Shown in pieces: positions 38,205-49,201 of a stretch of 64,000 bases of DNA. Origin of the DNA: Ceratotherium simum simum (Eukaryota > Chordata > Mammalia > Perissodactyla > Rhinocerotidae). The notes below the pieces were generated by a model. It was not told where the DNA came from, ran no database searches, and was given only the letters and a program-made list of their open reading frames with translations. The stretch spans positions 1,522,324 to 1,586,323 of the forward strand of contig NW_004454261.1 in assembly GCF_000283155.1 (NCBI RefSeq), written 5' to 3'. The position numbers and the translations under genes were made by a program. The number at the start of each line of letters is the position of its first letter. The stretch's first letter is position 1.

Positions 38205-39650
38205 CATCAGTGGTGCTGGGGCAACAGGGCAGCCACCCAGGAAAAGATAAAGTCAGTCCACCCCGCACGCTGTTCACAGCAATGAACTCCACGTGGATGA
38301 GGGACCTACATGTAAAGGATGTCACCATACACGAAAAAAATGGTGAATTCCTCTTCAAGCTCAGGGCAGGAAAAGGTTTCTAACTATGACATAAAATCCG
38401 AAGGCAATAAAAGAAAAGATTCATAAATTTGACTATATCAAAATTAAAAAAAAAAAACAACATTTCTGCAGGGCAAAAAAACAAATGTACATATGTATAT
38501 ATATAAAAGTCAAAAAGCAACTGGAAAACCAAGAGAAAATATTTGCAATACATACCACCACAAAGGGCTCATCTCCCTAATACATATTAAAATTTTAAAA
38601 GTTAAGGGAAAATGGTCAAAAATCCAATTGAAAAATGGGTGAAAAGCATAAACAGATAATTCACAGATATAAAAATGGCCTATAGGGGCTGGCCCAGTGG
38701 TGTAGTGGTTAAGTTTGCACGTTCCACTTTGGCGGCCCAGGGTTCGCGGGTTCGGATCCTGGGTGTGGACCTACACACTGCTCATCAAGCCATGCTGTGG
38801 CGGCGTCCCCACAAAAGAGAGGAAGATGGGCACGGATGTTAGCTCAGGGACAATCTTCCTCGCCAAGAAAAAAAAAATGGCCTTTACCTATTAAATGATG
38901 CTCAACCTCACTCCTAATCTCAGAAATGCTAATTTACAGCCACACTGTGATCCCATTTCTCACCTCTCAGATTGCAAATACGTTTAAAACAGAACAGCAC
39001 GCCCTGCCGGTGAGGCTGTGGGGACCACACTGCTGGTGGGAGTGAAGCCACACCACCCTTTGGAAGGGAGCTTGGCAGAAGCTGAGAAAACACACGTGCA
39101 CTCATCTTTTGACGCAGCAATCCCACCTCTAGGATCTACCCTGCAGATACCGTCCAACAACACGAAAATACCTATACACAAGGTATTCGCCACAGCACTG
39201 TTTGCACTTGCAAGATGCTGGAAGCAACCTAAATGCCCACACGCGGGAGAGGCTGAACTAACTGTGCTGTGCCCCCTGGAAGCCACCACGCAGCTGTGCA
39301 GAGAGTGGGGACTCGTCCACGGCCACACGAAGGGGTTTCCAGGACGCGCTGCTCAGCGACCAGAGCAAAGTGCAGGAGAGAGCCCCACTACGCCACCTTC
39401 CAGGTGAGAAGGGTGGGGATGTAAGGAAATTGAGCAGCAGGGACAGGATAAACCAGAGACCAATGACAGGGCTCCCTGCAGGGAGGGGTGGGAATGGGGG
39501 GCGGGGGCGATGACACTTCTCTCCAGACACCTCTCTGCACAGTCCCGACTTGGAACCGTGCTAACGTCCCACATATTGAACAAACGAACAAACTAGTGAA
39601 TGAATGAATGAAATCTACAAGAGCTGGGAGGAAATCCTACTATGAAATAC
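38205..39650 (+). mobile_element. LINE-1 fragment (late ORF2 to 3' UTR), interrupted by a SINE
   Basis: ORF2-type blocks run from GGCAACAGGGCAGCCACCCA through AAAATATTTGCAATACATAC and AATTGAAAAATGGGTGAAAA, then after the SINE continue as GATGCTCAACCTCACTCCTA and AAAATACCTATACACAAGGT. A 3' UTR-like block ends near 39600-39650 with GTGAATGAATGAATGAAATC. The frame is decayed. It is a different, older subfamily from the copies at 9588, 30175 and 55440. Confidence 0.8.
38682..38872 (+). mobile_element. ERE SINE 4 with target-site duplication
   Basis: GGGGCTGGCCCAGTGGTGTA head, GGTTCGGATCC B box, and GGATGTTAGCTCAGGGACAA tail. It is flanked by AAAAATGGCCT on both sides (38671-38681 and 38873-38883), so it inserted into the surrounding LINE-1. 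Confidence 0.93.
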
Positions 39651-39810
39651 AAACAGAAACAAATAAACCACACTGTGTTTCAACCAAATAACATAACCAC
39701 AGTAAAGAGGAAAAAGGAAGAACTCACCTATGTCACTTGGAAACACAGTTTTGGAACTGTGCACCTTGGAAACAAAGATAAAACAAATATTGACTTCTAT
39801 TCAGGAGGCC

Positions 39811-40008
39811 TTTTTTTTTTTTTTTTTGCTGAGGAAGATTGGCCCCAGGCTAACGTCCATGCCCATCTTCCTCTACTTTATATGGGACACCACCCCAGCA
39901 TGGCTTGATAAGCAGTGCATAGGTGTGCGCCCAGGATCTGAGCCCATGAACCCCAGGCCGCTGAAGCGGAGTGCACGAACTTAACCACTAGGCCACCGGG
40001 CCGGCCCT
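39811..40008 (-). mobile_element. ERE SINE 5 (left member of a tandem pair)
   Basis: Reverse orientation: a poly-T start, AACGTCCATGCCCATCTTCC, then AACTTAACCACTAGGCCACC and GGGCCGGCCC at the right end. Its left flank GGAGGCC followed by T resembles the sequence between the two SINEs. Confidence 0.92.
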
Positions 40009-40014
40009 GGAGGC

Positions 40015-40263
40015 TTTTTGTGTGTGTGTGTGAGGAATATCAGCCCTGAGCTAACATCCGATGCTGACCCTCCTCTTTGTGCTGAGGAAGCCTGGCCCTG
40101 GGCTAACATCTGTGCCCATCTTCCTCTACTTTATATGGGACGCCGCCACAGCATGGCCTGACAAGTGGTGCGTCGGTGCATATCCAGGATCCGAACCCGT
40201 GAACTCCGGGCTGCTGAAGTAGAGCACATGCACTTAACCGCTACGCCACCGGGCCGGCCCCAT
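40015..40263 (-). mobile_element. ERE SINE 6 (right member of a tandem pair)
   Basis: Reverse orientation, with two tail units (GAGCTAACATCCGATGCTGA and GGGCTAACATCTGTGCCCAT), ending ACGCCACCGGGCCGGCCCC. GGAGGC followed by T runs occurs at its left (40009) and right (40264) ends as well as left of SINE 5. Confidence 0.92.
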
Positions 40264-40324
40264 GGAGGCTTTTTTTATTGGAGGTGATGCAGCGGGTTCT
40301 CACTGACTCAGAAGCGAGTCACAA

Positions 40325-40520
40325 GGGCCGGCCCTGTGGCATACTGGTTAAGTTCAGCGCGCTCTGCTTCAGTGGCCCAGGTTCGGTTCCTGGGCGCAGA
40401 CCTACACCACTCATCAGCGGCCACGCTGTAACGGCAACCCACGTACAAAATAGAGGAAGATGGGCACAGATGTTAGCTCAGGGGGAATCTTCATCAGCAA
40501 AAAAAAAAAAGAAAGAAAGA
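40325..40520 (+). mobile_element. ERE SINE 7 with imperfect target-site duplication
   Basis: GGGCCGGCCCTGTGGCATAC head and the GATGTTAGCTCAGGGGGAAT tail, ending in A and GAAA runs. Flanks AAGCGAGTCACAA (40312) and AAGCGAGCTACAA (40521) differ by a swap of two bases. Confidence 0.92.
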
Positions 40521-40667
40521 AAGCGAGCTACAAAAAAGGAAAAGGGACGCCAGCAAGGAGCCTGCGTGTGGACTGGAACTGAGGTATCAGCGTGAACTCA
40601 TGGGCACTAGCATGTGTACATAGACAGCTAGACGCAGAAATGGACGCAGATGTCCGTGCGTGTGTGA

Positions 40668-40712
40668 TATACGTACACACACACTAACGTACGCACGTGT
40701 GTGTTTGTTCAC
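40668..40712. repeat. Mixed CA/TG microsatellite
   Basis: Alternating purine-pyrimidine DNA (TACGTACACACACACTAACG, then GTGTGTGTTTG), possible left-handed (Z-DNA-prone) sequence. Confidence 0.7.
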
Positions 40713-41643
40713 ACATCTATGTTCCAGCTCCGGCCCAGAAGCAGAGGCCCCACTGGCAACGAGCACAGCGAACACCCGGCTCTCGGTTTCTGGGTGGCAC
40801 TGTGCACAAGAAGAACCAGGCTCCCTGGAGAAGTGGTCATCCCCGAGCTGGGGCAGGGAGAGTCCAGGACGGGCCGGGAAGACCTCACTGCGTCCGAAAG
40901 TGAGGAAGAGCCCAAGAACGGAGGGGACAAGCCGAAAGGGCACAGGGAGCCAGCTTGACGGGGTCTCCCTCTGGATAAATCTGGGAGCACTGGAGCAACC
41001 AACGACCCGGTGGTTTACACAAGCAATGGATTATAACCTCCTGGTCAGGTAAGAGGCCACAAGTCCACTGATACAAACAACAAACGGGGAAGGAGAGACC
41101 GCTGTTCCCTACAGCAGGAAGCCAACGAGTAAACGCAGAAGGAAGGACGGAATCAGACAGTCACGTGTTGGCAAGAATCGACAGCGGCTGCTGGAACGAG
41201 CGGGGAACGGTGGGGGAGTAACGGTCTTCACGTGGTCGCACGGCACCTCCCCACGAGAAACTATTAATGTACGTGATGAAATAGTGACTTGGTGGGGAAA
41301 CTGGCGGGCGCCACTCTAACCAAGGGACCAAGGTTGACATCACCAGAAACGGGATGAACTGACACCATGGACCTCCAGATACGAGGCACCCAGAAGGACA
41401 CAAGATCACTTCCGGGGTATTCCTGCCAAAAGCACACCCCGACCCTGAGGGTGAGGAACCACAGGCAAACCCACCCTGAGGACAGCCTGCAGGACAGCCA
41501 GCCCGGACTCTTCAAGACATCAAAGTCATGAACTCCAGAGACAGACTCAGGAGCCGTCCAGATAAAAGAAACAAGAGCAACGTGACAGCTGAGTGCCACA
41601 TGTGATCGTGGATTCTCCTTTGAGAATTTTGAGATTTAACTTC

Positions 41644-41829
41644 ATTTTGTTTTGCTTTTTTTTTTGCTGAACAAGATTGGCCCTGAGCTAACATCTGTTG
41701 CCAATCTTCCTCTTTTTGTCTGTGGGCCGCCACCACAGCATGGCCACTGATGGACGAGTGGTGTAGGTCCACACCCGGGAACTGAACCTGGGCCACTGAA
41801 CTTAACCACTAGGCCACCGGGGCTGGCCC
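41644..41829 (-). mobile_element. ERE SINE 8 with short target-site duplication
   Basis: Reverse orientation: poly-T, GCTAACATCTGTTGCCAATC, CTCTTTTTGTCTGTGGGCCG, and CTAGGCCACCGGGGCTGGCC at the right end. Flanked by TTAACTTC at 41636 and 41830. The CTTTTTGTCTGTGGGCC block differs from the other copies. Confidence 0.88.
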
Positions 41830-42814
41830 TTAACTTCCCGACTTTGACAACTGGATAAGAGAATTCCTCGTCTGGAAGAAATAAACACTGAAGTACTTAG
41901 AGGGAAAGGGGCACCCTGTCTGCAGCTTTCTGGAACAGTTCAGGAACAGATGCAGGGAGAGAGAAAGGAGCAAAAGCAGACAGGGCAAGTGTTGACATCT
42001 AGGGAACCGGGGGAAAGTATCTGGGAACTCTTCGTGTTATTCTGGCAACTTTTCTGTAAATCTGAAATCGTCTCCAAAAATTTTTATTTAAAAAAAAATT
42101 AAAAGGAAGCACTGAGATTGGAAAAAACAAAATAAAGGGACGCGGGCGGGCTGCCAGTACCTCCTTCTGGAACGTGGTGGACTGGAGGGCAGGGCCTGCC
42201 AGCCCACCTCCGTCTCCACGAGGCTCGGCGGGGTCAGGGAAGCAGTGGGGGCCAAGGCCACCTGTCCCCCGGCCCCCAGCCCTGGGCAAGGGGCCGGAGC
42301 CACGCAGAGAGAGGGGCGGACACCACCGTCCTCGGGGGACCCCAAGCAAGCTCCCCTTCCAGCCAGAAGGCCACCCCAATGGACACTCAGAACTCAGTCC
42401 AGCCTTTATGCCTGAGTATACAGGTCTGGATGCTCCATAATCAAACCTGTGAACCCATAACCACTAACAAAACCATCTTCCTCTTTCTCGAAAACGCACC
42501 TTGTCACTGTGTGGGCGTCTGTGCAGGCGCTGGGCGGGCCGGGGCCGCGGGGACATGGGGACGGATAAGGCGCCTGTACATATGTCACGTGCCCAGAGAG
42601 GACCCTGCCCGCACTCTCGGCCAGGTGACCCTGCACAGGTTCATGACCTCCCTGAATGGCACCCTCCTCGACTCTGCTCGGGGGCTCCCCTCGGAGCTCG
42701 TGCCGGGATGACAGTAAGGATCCGAAGCCCACCGTGGGAGCACAGTTAGCTCCCTGCAGGCACGGCTCCACACCTGGCGTGTCTGGTCAGCCCCAAACCC
42801 GAGGAAGCAGGTGC

Positions 42815-42945
42815 GTGGCCAGCCCATTTCACAGATGAGGAAAACGAGGCACTGGGCAGTGAGGGGACTTGCCCGAGGTCACACAGCTGGCAGCAGGGGA
42901 GCCGAGCTCCAGACCTGTGTCCTAACCACTAGCCTCACCTGCCTA
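42815..42945 (-). repeat. MIR relic
   Basis: CATTTCACAGATGAGGAAAA, GGGGACTTGCCCGAGGTCAC and CCTAACCACTAGCCTCACCT are the reverse complement of the MIR core and head. Confidence 0.8.
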
Positions 42946-43253
42946 TGCAGACCAGCGGGCAGACACGGGGAAAACAGACGGCTCCACCCCGCCTCGCGCT
43001 TCCAGATGGCGGGTCTTTATAAAATCCGTGCCAGTGTGACAGAAAAACCTGGGCCAAGAGAGGGGAAGGCCTCTCTCAGGAGGTCACAAGACCAGGAGCT
43101 TTACAGGAAAAGACAAATTTGGCAATAAACTTTAAAATATTCTATGTAACAACACATCCAAAATAAAGCAGCAAGATAAATGAGAAACTGAGAAAAAAGT
43201 GTATAACACGAAATGGTGCTGATAGCCCTAAGATAGAAAGGGTTCTTGTAAAA

Positions 43254-43463
43254 CACTAGTTCCCAACCAGAGGTGATTCTGTCCCGCAGGGGACATGGGG
43301 CGACATCTGGGGACGTCTGCGGCTGTCACACTGGGGGTGCTCCTGGCATCGAGTGGGTGGGGCCAGGGATGCTGCTCGACCCCCCACAGCCCCCAGGACG
43401 GCCCCCACCGCTGAGGATGATCCGGCCCACAGATATCAATAGTGCTGAGTTTGAGAAACCCTG
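43254..43463 (+). mobile_element. MER5A hAT DNA transposon, near full length
   Basis: It starts CACTAGTTCCCAACCAGAGG and ends GTTTGAGAAACCCTG, so both terminal inverted repeats are recognisable. Internal blocks are GGGGACGTCTGCGGCTGTCA and CCAGGGATGCTGCTCGACCC. At about 210 bp it is the best preserved MER5A in the window. Confidence 0.85.
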
Positions 43464-43489
43464 TGATAAGTCAAGAAAACAAATGAAAC

Positions 43490-44020
43490 ACTCCAATTTA
43501 ACAAGCGGCCAACAGCCGTGAACCAGCAATTCCAAAAAGCAGGGACTGGGAGGTGACAGATTAAAAGGAAGGACAACAGCTGGGGCCGTCACCAGTATGA
43601 CGAAAGCCTCCGACCGTGGTGGGAGCGTCAATTCAGACCACGTTTCTGGGGAGAACTGAGCAGCGCACTTCAAAATACAAAGCATGTCTGTGCTCCGAGA
43701 GACTGCACTCACACAAGTTCACCTCAAGGAGACGGCGGCAGGGATGTTCACAGCAGCGTTGTGCGGAGAGAGAAAATCACAAGTAATCTAAGCAGAGGTT
43801 ACAGGAGAAGGGGTAAGAAAACTACACAGCCACACAAAATGAAGGAGTATGCAGTCGATGAAAGAGAAGACCCCTATCTGACGCCCAGCGATGACTGTGA
43901 GAGCCTTCACCAAGATGCCAAGAAGGGTGATCTCGGGTGGCAGGGTCGGGGGAAATTTTTAATTCATGCACACTTCTGTCTTGACTGAGAATACTCATGT
44001 ATCACTTTTATAAAATAAAG
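43490..44020 (+). repeat. Degraded LINE-1-like fragment
   Basis: It contains LINE-1 ORF2-end-like blocks (GGGATGTTCACAGCAGCGTT, CACAAAATGAAGGAGTATGC) and a 3' UTR-like end ATCACTTTTATAAAATAAAG. Strongly diverged. Confidence 0.5.
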
Positions 44021-44197
44021 AGCCTCCAGAGCTGTGTCTGGGACAAGGGGTTCTGCCCCCCAGCAGCCCATGGGCTGGTCCATCTGGGGGACAGGAACGG
44101 ATCTCAGGAGAAAGAGGCAACGCATCTGGGGATAAACCTGGGATAAAACAAAACAATTCTAGTACCCACCCCTACTGAATTCAAATTTAAAATAGCA

Positions 44198-44870
44198 AGC
44201 CAAACTGGAACCCTCACACACCGCTGGTGGGATTGTAAAACGGCACAGCCACTTTGGAAAACAATTTGGCAGTTTCTTAAAGTGTTAAACGTGGAGTTGC
44301 CATCTGACCCAGCAATTCCACTCATAGATATCTACCCGAGAAAAATGAAAACGTGTCTACACAAAAACTCGTACATGAATGTTCATATTACACATTATAG
44401 GCATCATTCATTATGGCCAAAAAGTGGAAACAACCCAAGTGTCCATCAATGGATGAATGGATAAACACAATGTGGTCCACCCATACAATGGAATATGACT
44501 CAGCCTTGAAAAGGAAGAACGTTCTGACACCTGCTACGACATGGAAAAACCCTGAGAACGTTACGCTCGGTGAAATAAGCCAGACAAAAAAGGCCACATG
44601 TTGTGTGACTGTACTTATATGAAACGTCCAGAACAGGCAAATCCACAGAGACAAAGCAGATTAGTGGTTGTCGGGCTGGGGGAGGGCGAGCGACTGTTTA
44701 ACAGATATGGGGCTTCCTTTTGGGATGATGAAAAAGTTCTGGAATTAGATCTGGTAATGGCTGCACAAATTTGTAAATATACTAATAACCACTGAACTCT
44801 ATACTTTAAAGGGGTGAATTGTATAGCATGTGAATTATACTTAATAAATCTGCTATTAAAAAAAAATACC
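44198..44870 (+). mobile_element. LINE-1 3' end, 5' truncated
   Basis: CTGGAACCCTCACACACCGC through GGATGAATGGATAAACACAA and TTGTCGGGCTGGGGGAGGGC to TATAGCATGTGAATTATACT and a poly-A. It retains more consensus LINE-1 bases than 9588 or 30175. Followed directly by an ERE SINE in its A-tail. Confidence 0.88.
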
Positions 44871-45066
44871 AGGGCTGGCCCCATGACCTAGTGGCTAAGT
44901 TTGGCATGCTCTGCTTGGGCAGCCCGGGTTTAGATCCCAGTGTGGACCTATACCACTCATCAGCCATGCTGTGGCAGTAACCCACATACAAAATAGAGGA
45001 AGACTGGCACGGATGTTAGCTCAGGGCCAATCTTCCTCAGCAAAAAAACAAAAAAACAAAAAAAAC
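44871..45066 (+). mobile_element. ERE SINE 9
   Basis: AGGGCTGGCCCCATGACCTA head, GGTTTAGATCC B box, GTAACCCACATACAAAATAG, and GATGTTAGCTCAGGGCCAAT tail with an AAAAAAC-rich end. Inserted in the LINE-1 A-tail at 44870. Confidence 0.92.
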
Positions 45067-45837
45067 CAAGCCACAAAATAAATGCACAAGAGCGCCCTAA
45101 AGTTTGATCAATGCTTCAGTGCTGTTCTGAAGCTTCATCTAAAGGTATGCAGAAGACGGTGGCTGCCTGCATCGTTGGTGACCAGAGACACCTGCTCCGT
45201 CTGCCCTGGTTCTCTGCCCGGTGCCATCCTGACCGCCAGCCCTCAGGCTGCCCTCCTGGGCTCTCATGGAAAAGGTCAGAGTCAACAACAGGTCACACCC
45301 CACCGCCCTGCCGGCCTTCCACAGATTTCTCTCGAGGCTGATCTGGAGCTTTCTTACACCAGGCACTCCTTAATGCTCCAAGCCTGCCTGCGAGGGGGCG
45401 CGACACACTGACCCGGATTTGGAGTCCTGCGGCAGGATCAGTCAGCTTAGACGGGGCAAGTGAGAAGAAAAGAGGCCAACCCACAAGGAGGGGATGACAG
45501 AGGAGTCAGGGCCTTCCCAGGCCCGCTCCTAGGAGGCACAGCCTCACAAATGCTCTGGTTACGACAGGTCCTGGAGGGCTCTGACAGGTTCACTTCACCA
45601 AAGGGAGGAGGAATCAACGAAAAAAGGGCACCGTTCAGGCAAACGCACACATCAGCTTCCTTGAAAAGCTGAAGCCATTTGATTGATCAAGTGAGTTTAA
45701 TCCTGATTAAGCACGTTCAAACAGAATCAGCACAGATTCAAATAACACTGGGAATCAAAAGTAGATTCTCATAAGTTAAGATGTATATGAGAAGACCTGG
45801 AGCAACCACCAAGAAGATACTTCAAAAAATATTGTGC

Positions 45838-46051
45838 TGGGCCGGCCCCGTGGCTTAGCCGTTAAGTGTGCGTGCTCCGCTGCTGGCGGCCTGGGTTCAG
45901 ATCCCGGGCGCGCACCGACGCACCACTTCTCCGGCCATGCTGAGGCCACGTCCCACATACAGCAGCTAGAAGGATGTGCAGCTATGACATACAACTATCT
46001 ACTGGGGCTTTGGGGGAGAAATAAATAAATAAATAATTTTAAAATATATAT
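45838..46051 (+). mobile_element. ERE SINE 10 (TTTGGGG tail type) with target-site duplication
   Basis: GGGCCGGCCCCGTGGCTTAG head, GGTTCAGATCC B box, AGCTAGAAGGATGTGCAGCT and CTACTGGGGCTTTGGGGGAG tail, then (AAAT)n and (TA)n. ATATTGTGC flanks it at 45829 and 46052. The second tail (GATGTTAGCTCAG) is absent. Confidence 0.93.
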
Positions 46052-46441
46052 ATATTGTGCAAGAAATCATTAAAGGAACTAAAATGCTATGCTAGAAAAT
46101 ACCCACTTAACGCAAAAGAGCGCAGTGAAGGAGAAAGAGAAGAACAAACGACGTGAAACAGAAAACAAAAAGGAAGAGGGCAGATGTAAAACCCAACTAC
46201 GTCAATAATGATGTTAAATGTGAATGGATTAAACAAGGCAATCGAAAGACAGAGACGGTCAGACTGCAGGACAAAACACAAGATCCAACTACATGCTGTC
46301 TATAGGAGACACTCTTCAGGTTCAAAGGTATAAACAGGCTGAAAATAAAAGGATGGAAAAGGTATAACATGCAAATAGCAACTATAAGAAAGATGGAGTG
46401 ATTATACTAATATCCCACAGAACGGACTTTAAAACAAAAAC

Positions 46442-46702
46442 GTTGGGGGGCCGGCCCAGTGGTGTGGCGGTTAAGTTCGCACATTCCACTTTGGCGGCCC
46501 GGGGTTCACCGGTTCAGATCCTGGGCACGGGCCTGCTCACTGCTCACCAAGCCATGCTGAGGCGGCGTCCCACATAGAAGAACTAGAAGGATGTACAACT
46601 AGGATATACAACTATGTACTGGGCTTTGGGGAGAAAAAGGAAAAAGAGGAAGACTGGCAACAGATGTTAGCTCAGGGCCAATCTTCCTCAAAAAAAAAAA
46701 AG
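46442..46702 (+). mobile_element. ERE SINE 11 (hybrid, both tail types) with target-site duplication
   Basis: GGGGGGCCGGCCCAGTGGTG head, GGTTCAGATCC B box, first tail GAACTAGAAGGATGTACAAC and GTACTGGGCTTTGGGGAGAA, then second tail CAGATGTTAGCTCAGGGCCA. AAAACAAAAAC flanks it at 46431 and 46703. Confidence 0.93.
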
Positions 46703-47452
46703 AAAACAAAAACAGATCTCCCCCTCACTGTTAAAAAAAAAAAAAAATAGAGTCTTCTTAAAAAAAATCAATGACAAAAACAAAGGAAATTAAAATTATC
46801 TGACAACACTTGGGGAAAAAATGGAAGAGAAAAACAAAACCTTTAAAAGCAAACAAACAAAAATGTTAGTAGAGATAGTGACGGACATTTTATAATGATA
46901 AAAGGGCCAATCCACCAGGAAGATATAACAACTGTAAACATATATGCACCTAATAACAGAGCCCCAAAATACATAAAGCAAAAACTGACAGAAATGAAGG
47001 GAGAAATAGACAGTTCAACAATAATAGTTGGGGACAACAATACCCCACTCTCAATAACGGGTCAAACAACTTGGCAGAAGATCAACAAAGAAAGGAAGAT
47101 TTGAACAACATGATAAACCAACAGACATCTAGAGAAAACTCCACCTAACAACAGCAAAATACACTTTCTTCTCAGCACACATGCAGCAGTCTCCAGGATA
47201 GAACACACGTTAGGCAATAAAACAAGTCTCATTAAATAACAAGAATTCAAATCATACAAAGGAGGTTCTCTGACCACAATGGAAATTAAAAATCAACAAC
47301 AGAAGGAAATCTGAAGATTCACAAATATGTGGAAATTAAACAACACATTCCTAAATAACCAACGGGTCAAAGAAGAAATCACAAGAGAAATGAGAAAATA
47401 CTTGGAGGTGAATGAAAATGAAGAAACAACAAACCAAAACTTATGAGACATT

Positions 47453-47698
47453 GGGGGCCGGCCTAGCAGCAGAGCGGTTAGGTTCGTGCACTCTGCTTCA
47501 GCGTCCCGGGATTCGCAGGTTCGGATCCCAGGTGCGGACCAACGCACCGCTTGTCAGGCCATGCTGTGGCGGCATCCCATATTAAAAAAAGAGGAAGATG
47601 GGCACGGATGCTAGCCCAGGGCCAGTCTTCCTCAGCAAAAAGAGGAGGACTGGCATGGATGTTAGGTCAGGGCTGGTCTTCCTCACCCAAAAAAAAAG
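47453..47698 (+). mobile_element. ERE SINE 12
   Basis: GGGGGCCGGCCTAGCAGCAG head, GGTTCGGATCC B box, and two successive tail units (GGATGCTAGCCCAGGGCCAG and GGATGTTAGGTCAGGGCTGG). Inserted in the LINE-1. Confidence 0.92.
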
Positions 47699-48245
47699 AC
47701 AGAAAGAAGAAAAGCAAACTGAATGTGGGCAAGCATAAAGAAAGAAATAATAAGTATTACAGCAGAAATTAACGAACCAGAAATTGAAAACAGAGCAAAC
47801 TAAACCAAAAGTTGCTTCTTTGAAAAGATTAACAAAATTGACAAATCTTGAGGTAGAGTGATCAAGATAAAAAAGAGAGATGACTCAAATTGCTAAAATC
47901 AGGAATGAAAGATGGAACATTCCTACTACTGCCCACCTCACAGAAATAAAAAAAAAGATTAAGAAGTGATCTTGGCATGGAATACTACTGAGCAATGAAA
48001 AGGAATGGACTACTGATACACACAACAACGTGGATGGATCTGAGGTGGAAAAAGCCAGTCTCAAAAGGTTACATATGACGTATGATTCCATAACGTTCTC
48101 CAACTCGCGAGATTACCGAGACGGAGGACAGACTAGTGGTTGTGGGGGCTGGGGGTAAGGAAGGGGTGACTTTAAAGGGGGAGCACAAGGGAGTGTGTTT
48201 GTGTTGACGAAACAGTTCTGTGTCTTGATTGTGATGACAGTTACA

Positions 48246-49145
48246 NNNNNNNNNNNNNNNNNNNNNNNNNNNNNNNNNNNNNNNNNNNNNNNNNNNNNNN
48301 NNNNNNNNNNNNNNNNNNNNNNNNNNNNNNNNNNNNNNNNNNNNNNNNNNNNNNNNNNNNNNNNNNNNNNNNNNNNNNNNNNNNNNNNNNNNNNNNNNNN
48401 NNNNNNNNNNNNNNNNNNNNNNNNNNNNNNNNNNNNNNNNNNNNNNNNNNNNNNNNNNNNNNNNNNNNNNNNNNNNNNNNNNNNNNNNNNNNNNNNNNNN
48501 NNNNNNNNNNNNNNNNNNNNNNNNNNNNNNNNNNNNNNNNNNNNNNNNNNNNNNNNNNNNNNNNNNNNNNNNNNNNNNNNNNNNNNNNNNNNNNNNNNNN
48601 NNNNNNNNNNNNNNNNNNNNNNNNNNNNNNNNNNNNNNNNNNNNNNNNNNNNNNNNNNNNNNNNNNNNNNNNNNNNNNNNNNNNNNNNNNNNNNNNNNNN
48701 NNNNNNNNNNNNNNNNNNNNNNNNNNNNNNNNNNNNNNNNNNNNNNNNNNNNNNNNNNNNNNNNNNNNNNNNNNNNNNNNNNNNNNNNNNNNNNNNNNNN
48801 NNNNNNNNNNNNNNNNNNNNNNNNNNNNNNNNNNNNNNNNNNNNNNNNNNNNNNNNNNNNNNNNNNNNNNNNNNNNNNNNNNNNNNNNNNNNNNNNNNNN
48901 NNNNNNNNNNNNNNNNNNNNNNNNNNNNNNNNNNNNNNNNNNNNNNNNNNNNNNNNNNNNNNNNNNNNNNNNNNNNNNNNNNNNNNNNNNNNNNNNNNNN
49001 NNNNNNNNNNNNNNNNNNNNNNNNNNNNNNNNNNNNNNNNNNNNNNNNNNNNNNNNNNNNNNNNNNNNNNNNNNNNNNNNNNNNNNNNNNNNNNNNNNNN
49101 NNNNNNNNNNNNNNNNNNNNNNNNNNNNNNNNNNNNNNNNNNNNN
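48246..49145. other. Assembly gap (900 N)
   Basis: Flanked by a LINE-1 3' end on the left and a SINE tail on the right, so the missing sequence is probably repeats. Open frames that cross it are not evidence of a gene. Confidence 1.
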
Positions 49146-49201
49146 GGATGTTAGCTCAGGGCTGATCTTCCTCACAAAAAAATAATAAATTAATAAAATA
49201 A
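49146..49201 (+). mobile_element. ERE SINE 13, 3' end only
   Basis: GGATGTTAGCTCAGGGCTGA followed by TCTTCCTCAC and an A-rich end. The head is in the gap. Confidence 0.85.

Larger units (their letters stand above)
40560..42110 (+). repeat. Old L1M-like repeat, copy 3 (longest), interrupted by a SINE
   Basis: It begins near GTGAACTCATGGGCACTAGC and contains GGATTATAACCTCCTGGTCA, GATGAAATAGTGACTTGGTG, GGACACAAGATCACTTCCGG, AATAAACACTGAAGTACTTA and CTGTAAATCTGAAATCGTCT. The SINE at 41644-41829 splits it. Without the SINE the element is about 1.35 kb. It includes a mixed TG/CA microsatellite at 40668-40712. Confidence 0.55.
46075..48245 (+). mobile_element. LINE-1 ORF2 region (older L1M/HAL1-like), broken by two SINEs and a deletion
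   Basis: From GTCAATAATGATGTTAAATG the sequence follows LINE-1 ORF2 endonuclease-region blocks (GCACCTAATAACAGAGCCCC, CTTCTCAGCACACATGCAGC, GGGTCAAAGAAGAAATCACA). SINEs lie at 46442-46702 and 47453-47698. After about 47965 it jumps to a 3' end block (CAATGAAAAGGAATGGACTA, CTAGTGGTTGTGGGGGCTGG), showing a large internal deletion or a second LINE-1, and it runs into the gap at 48246. Stops and frameshifts abound. Confidence 0.8.

Noticed and set aside
46075..48245. A functional LINE-1
   Set aside because: Stops, frameshifts, two SINE insertions and a large internal deletion; no ORF1 or complete ORF2.
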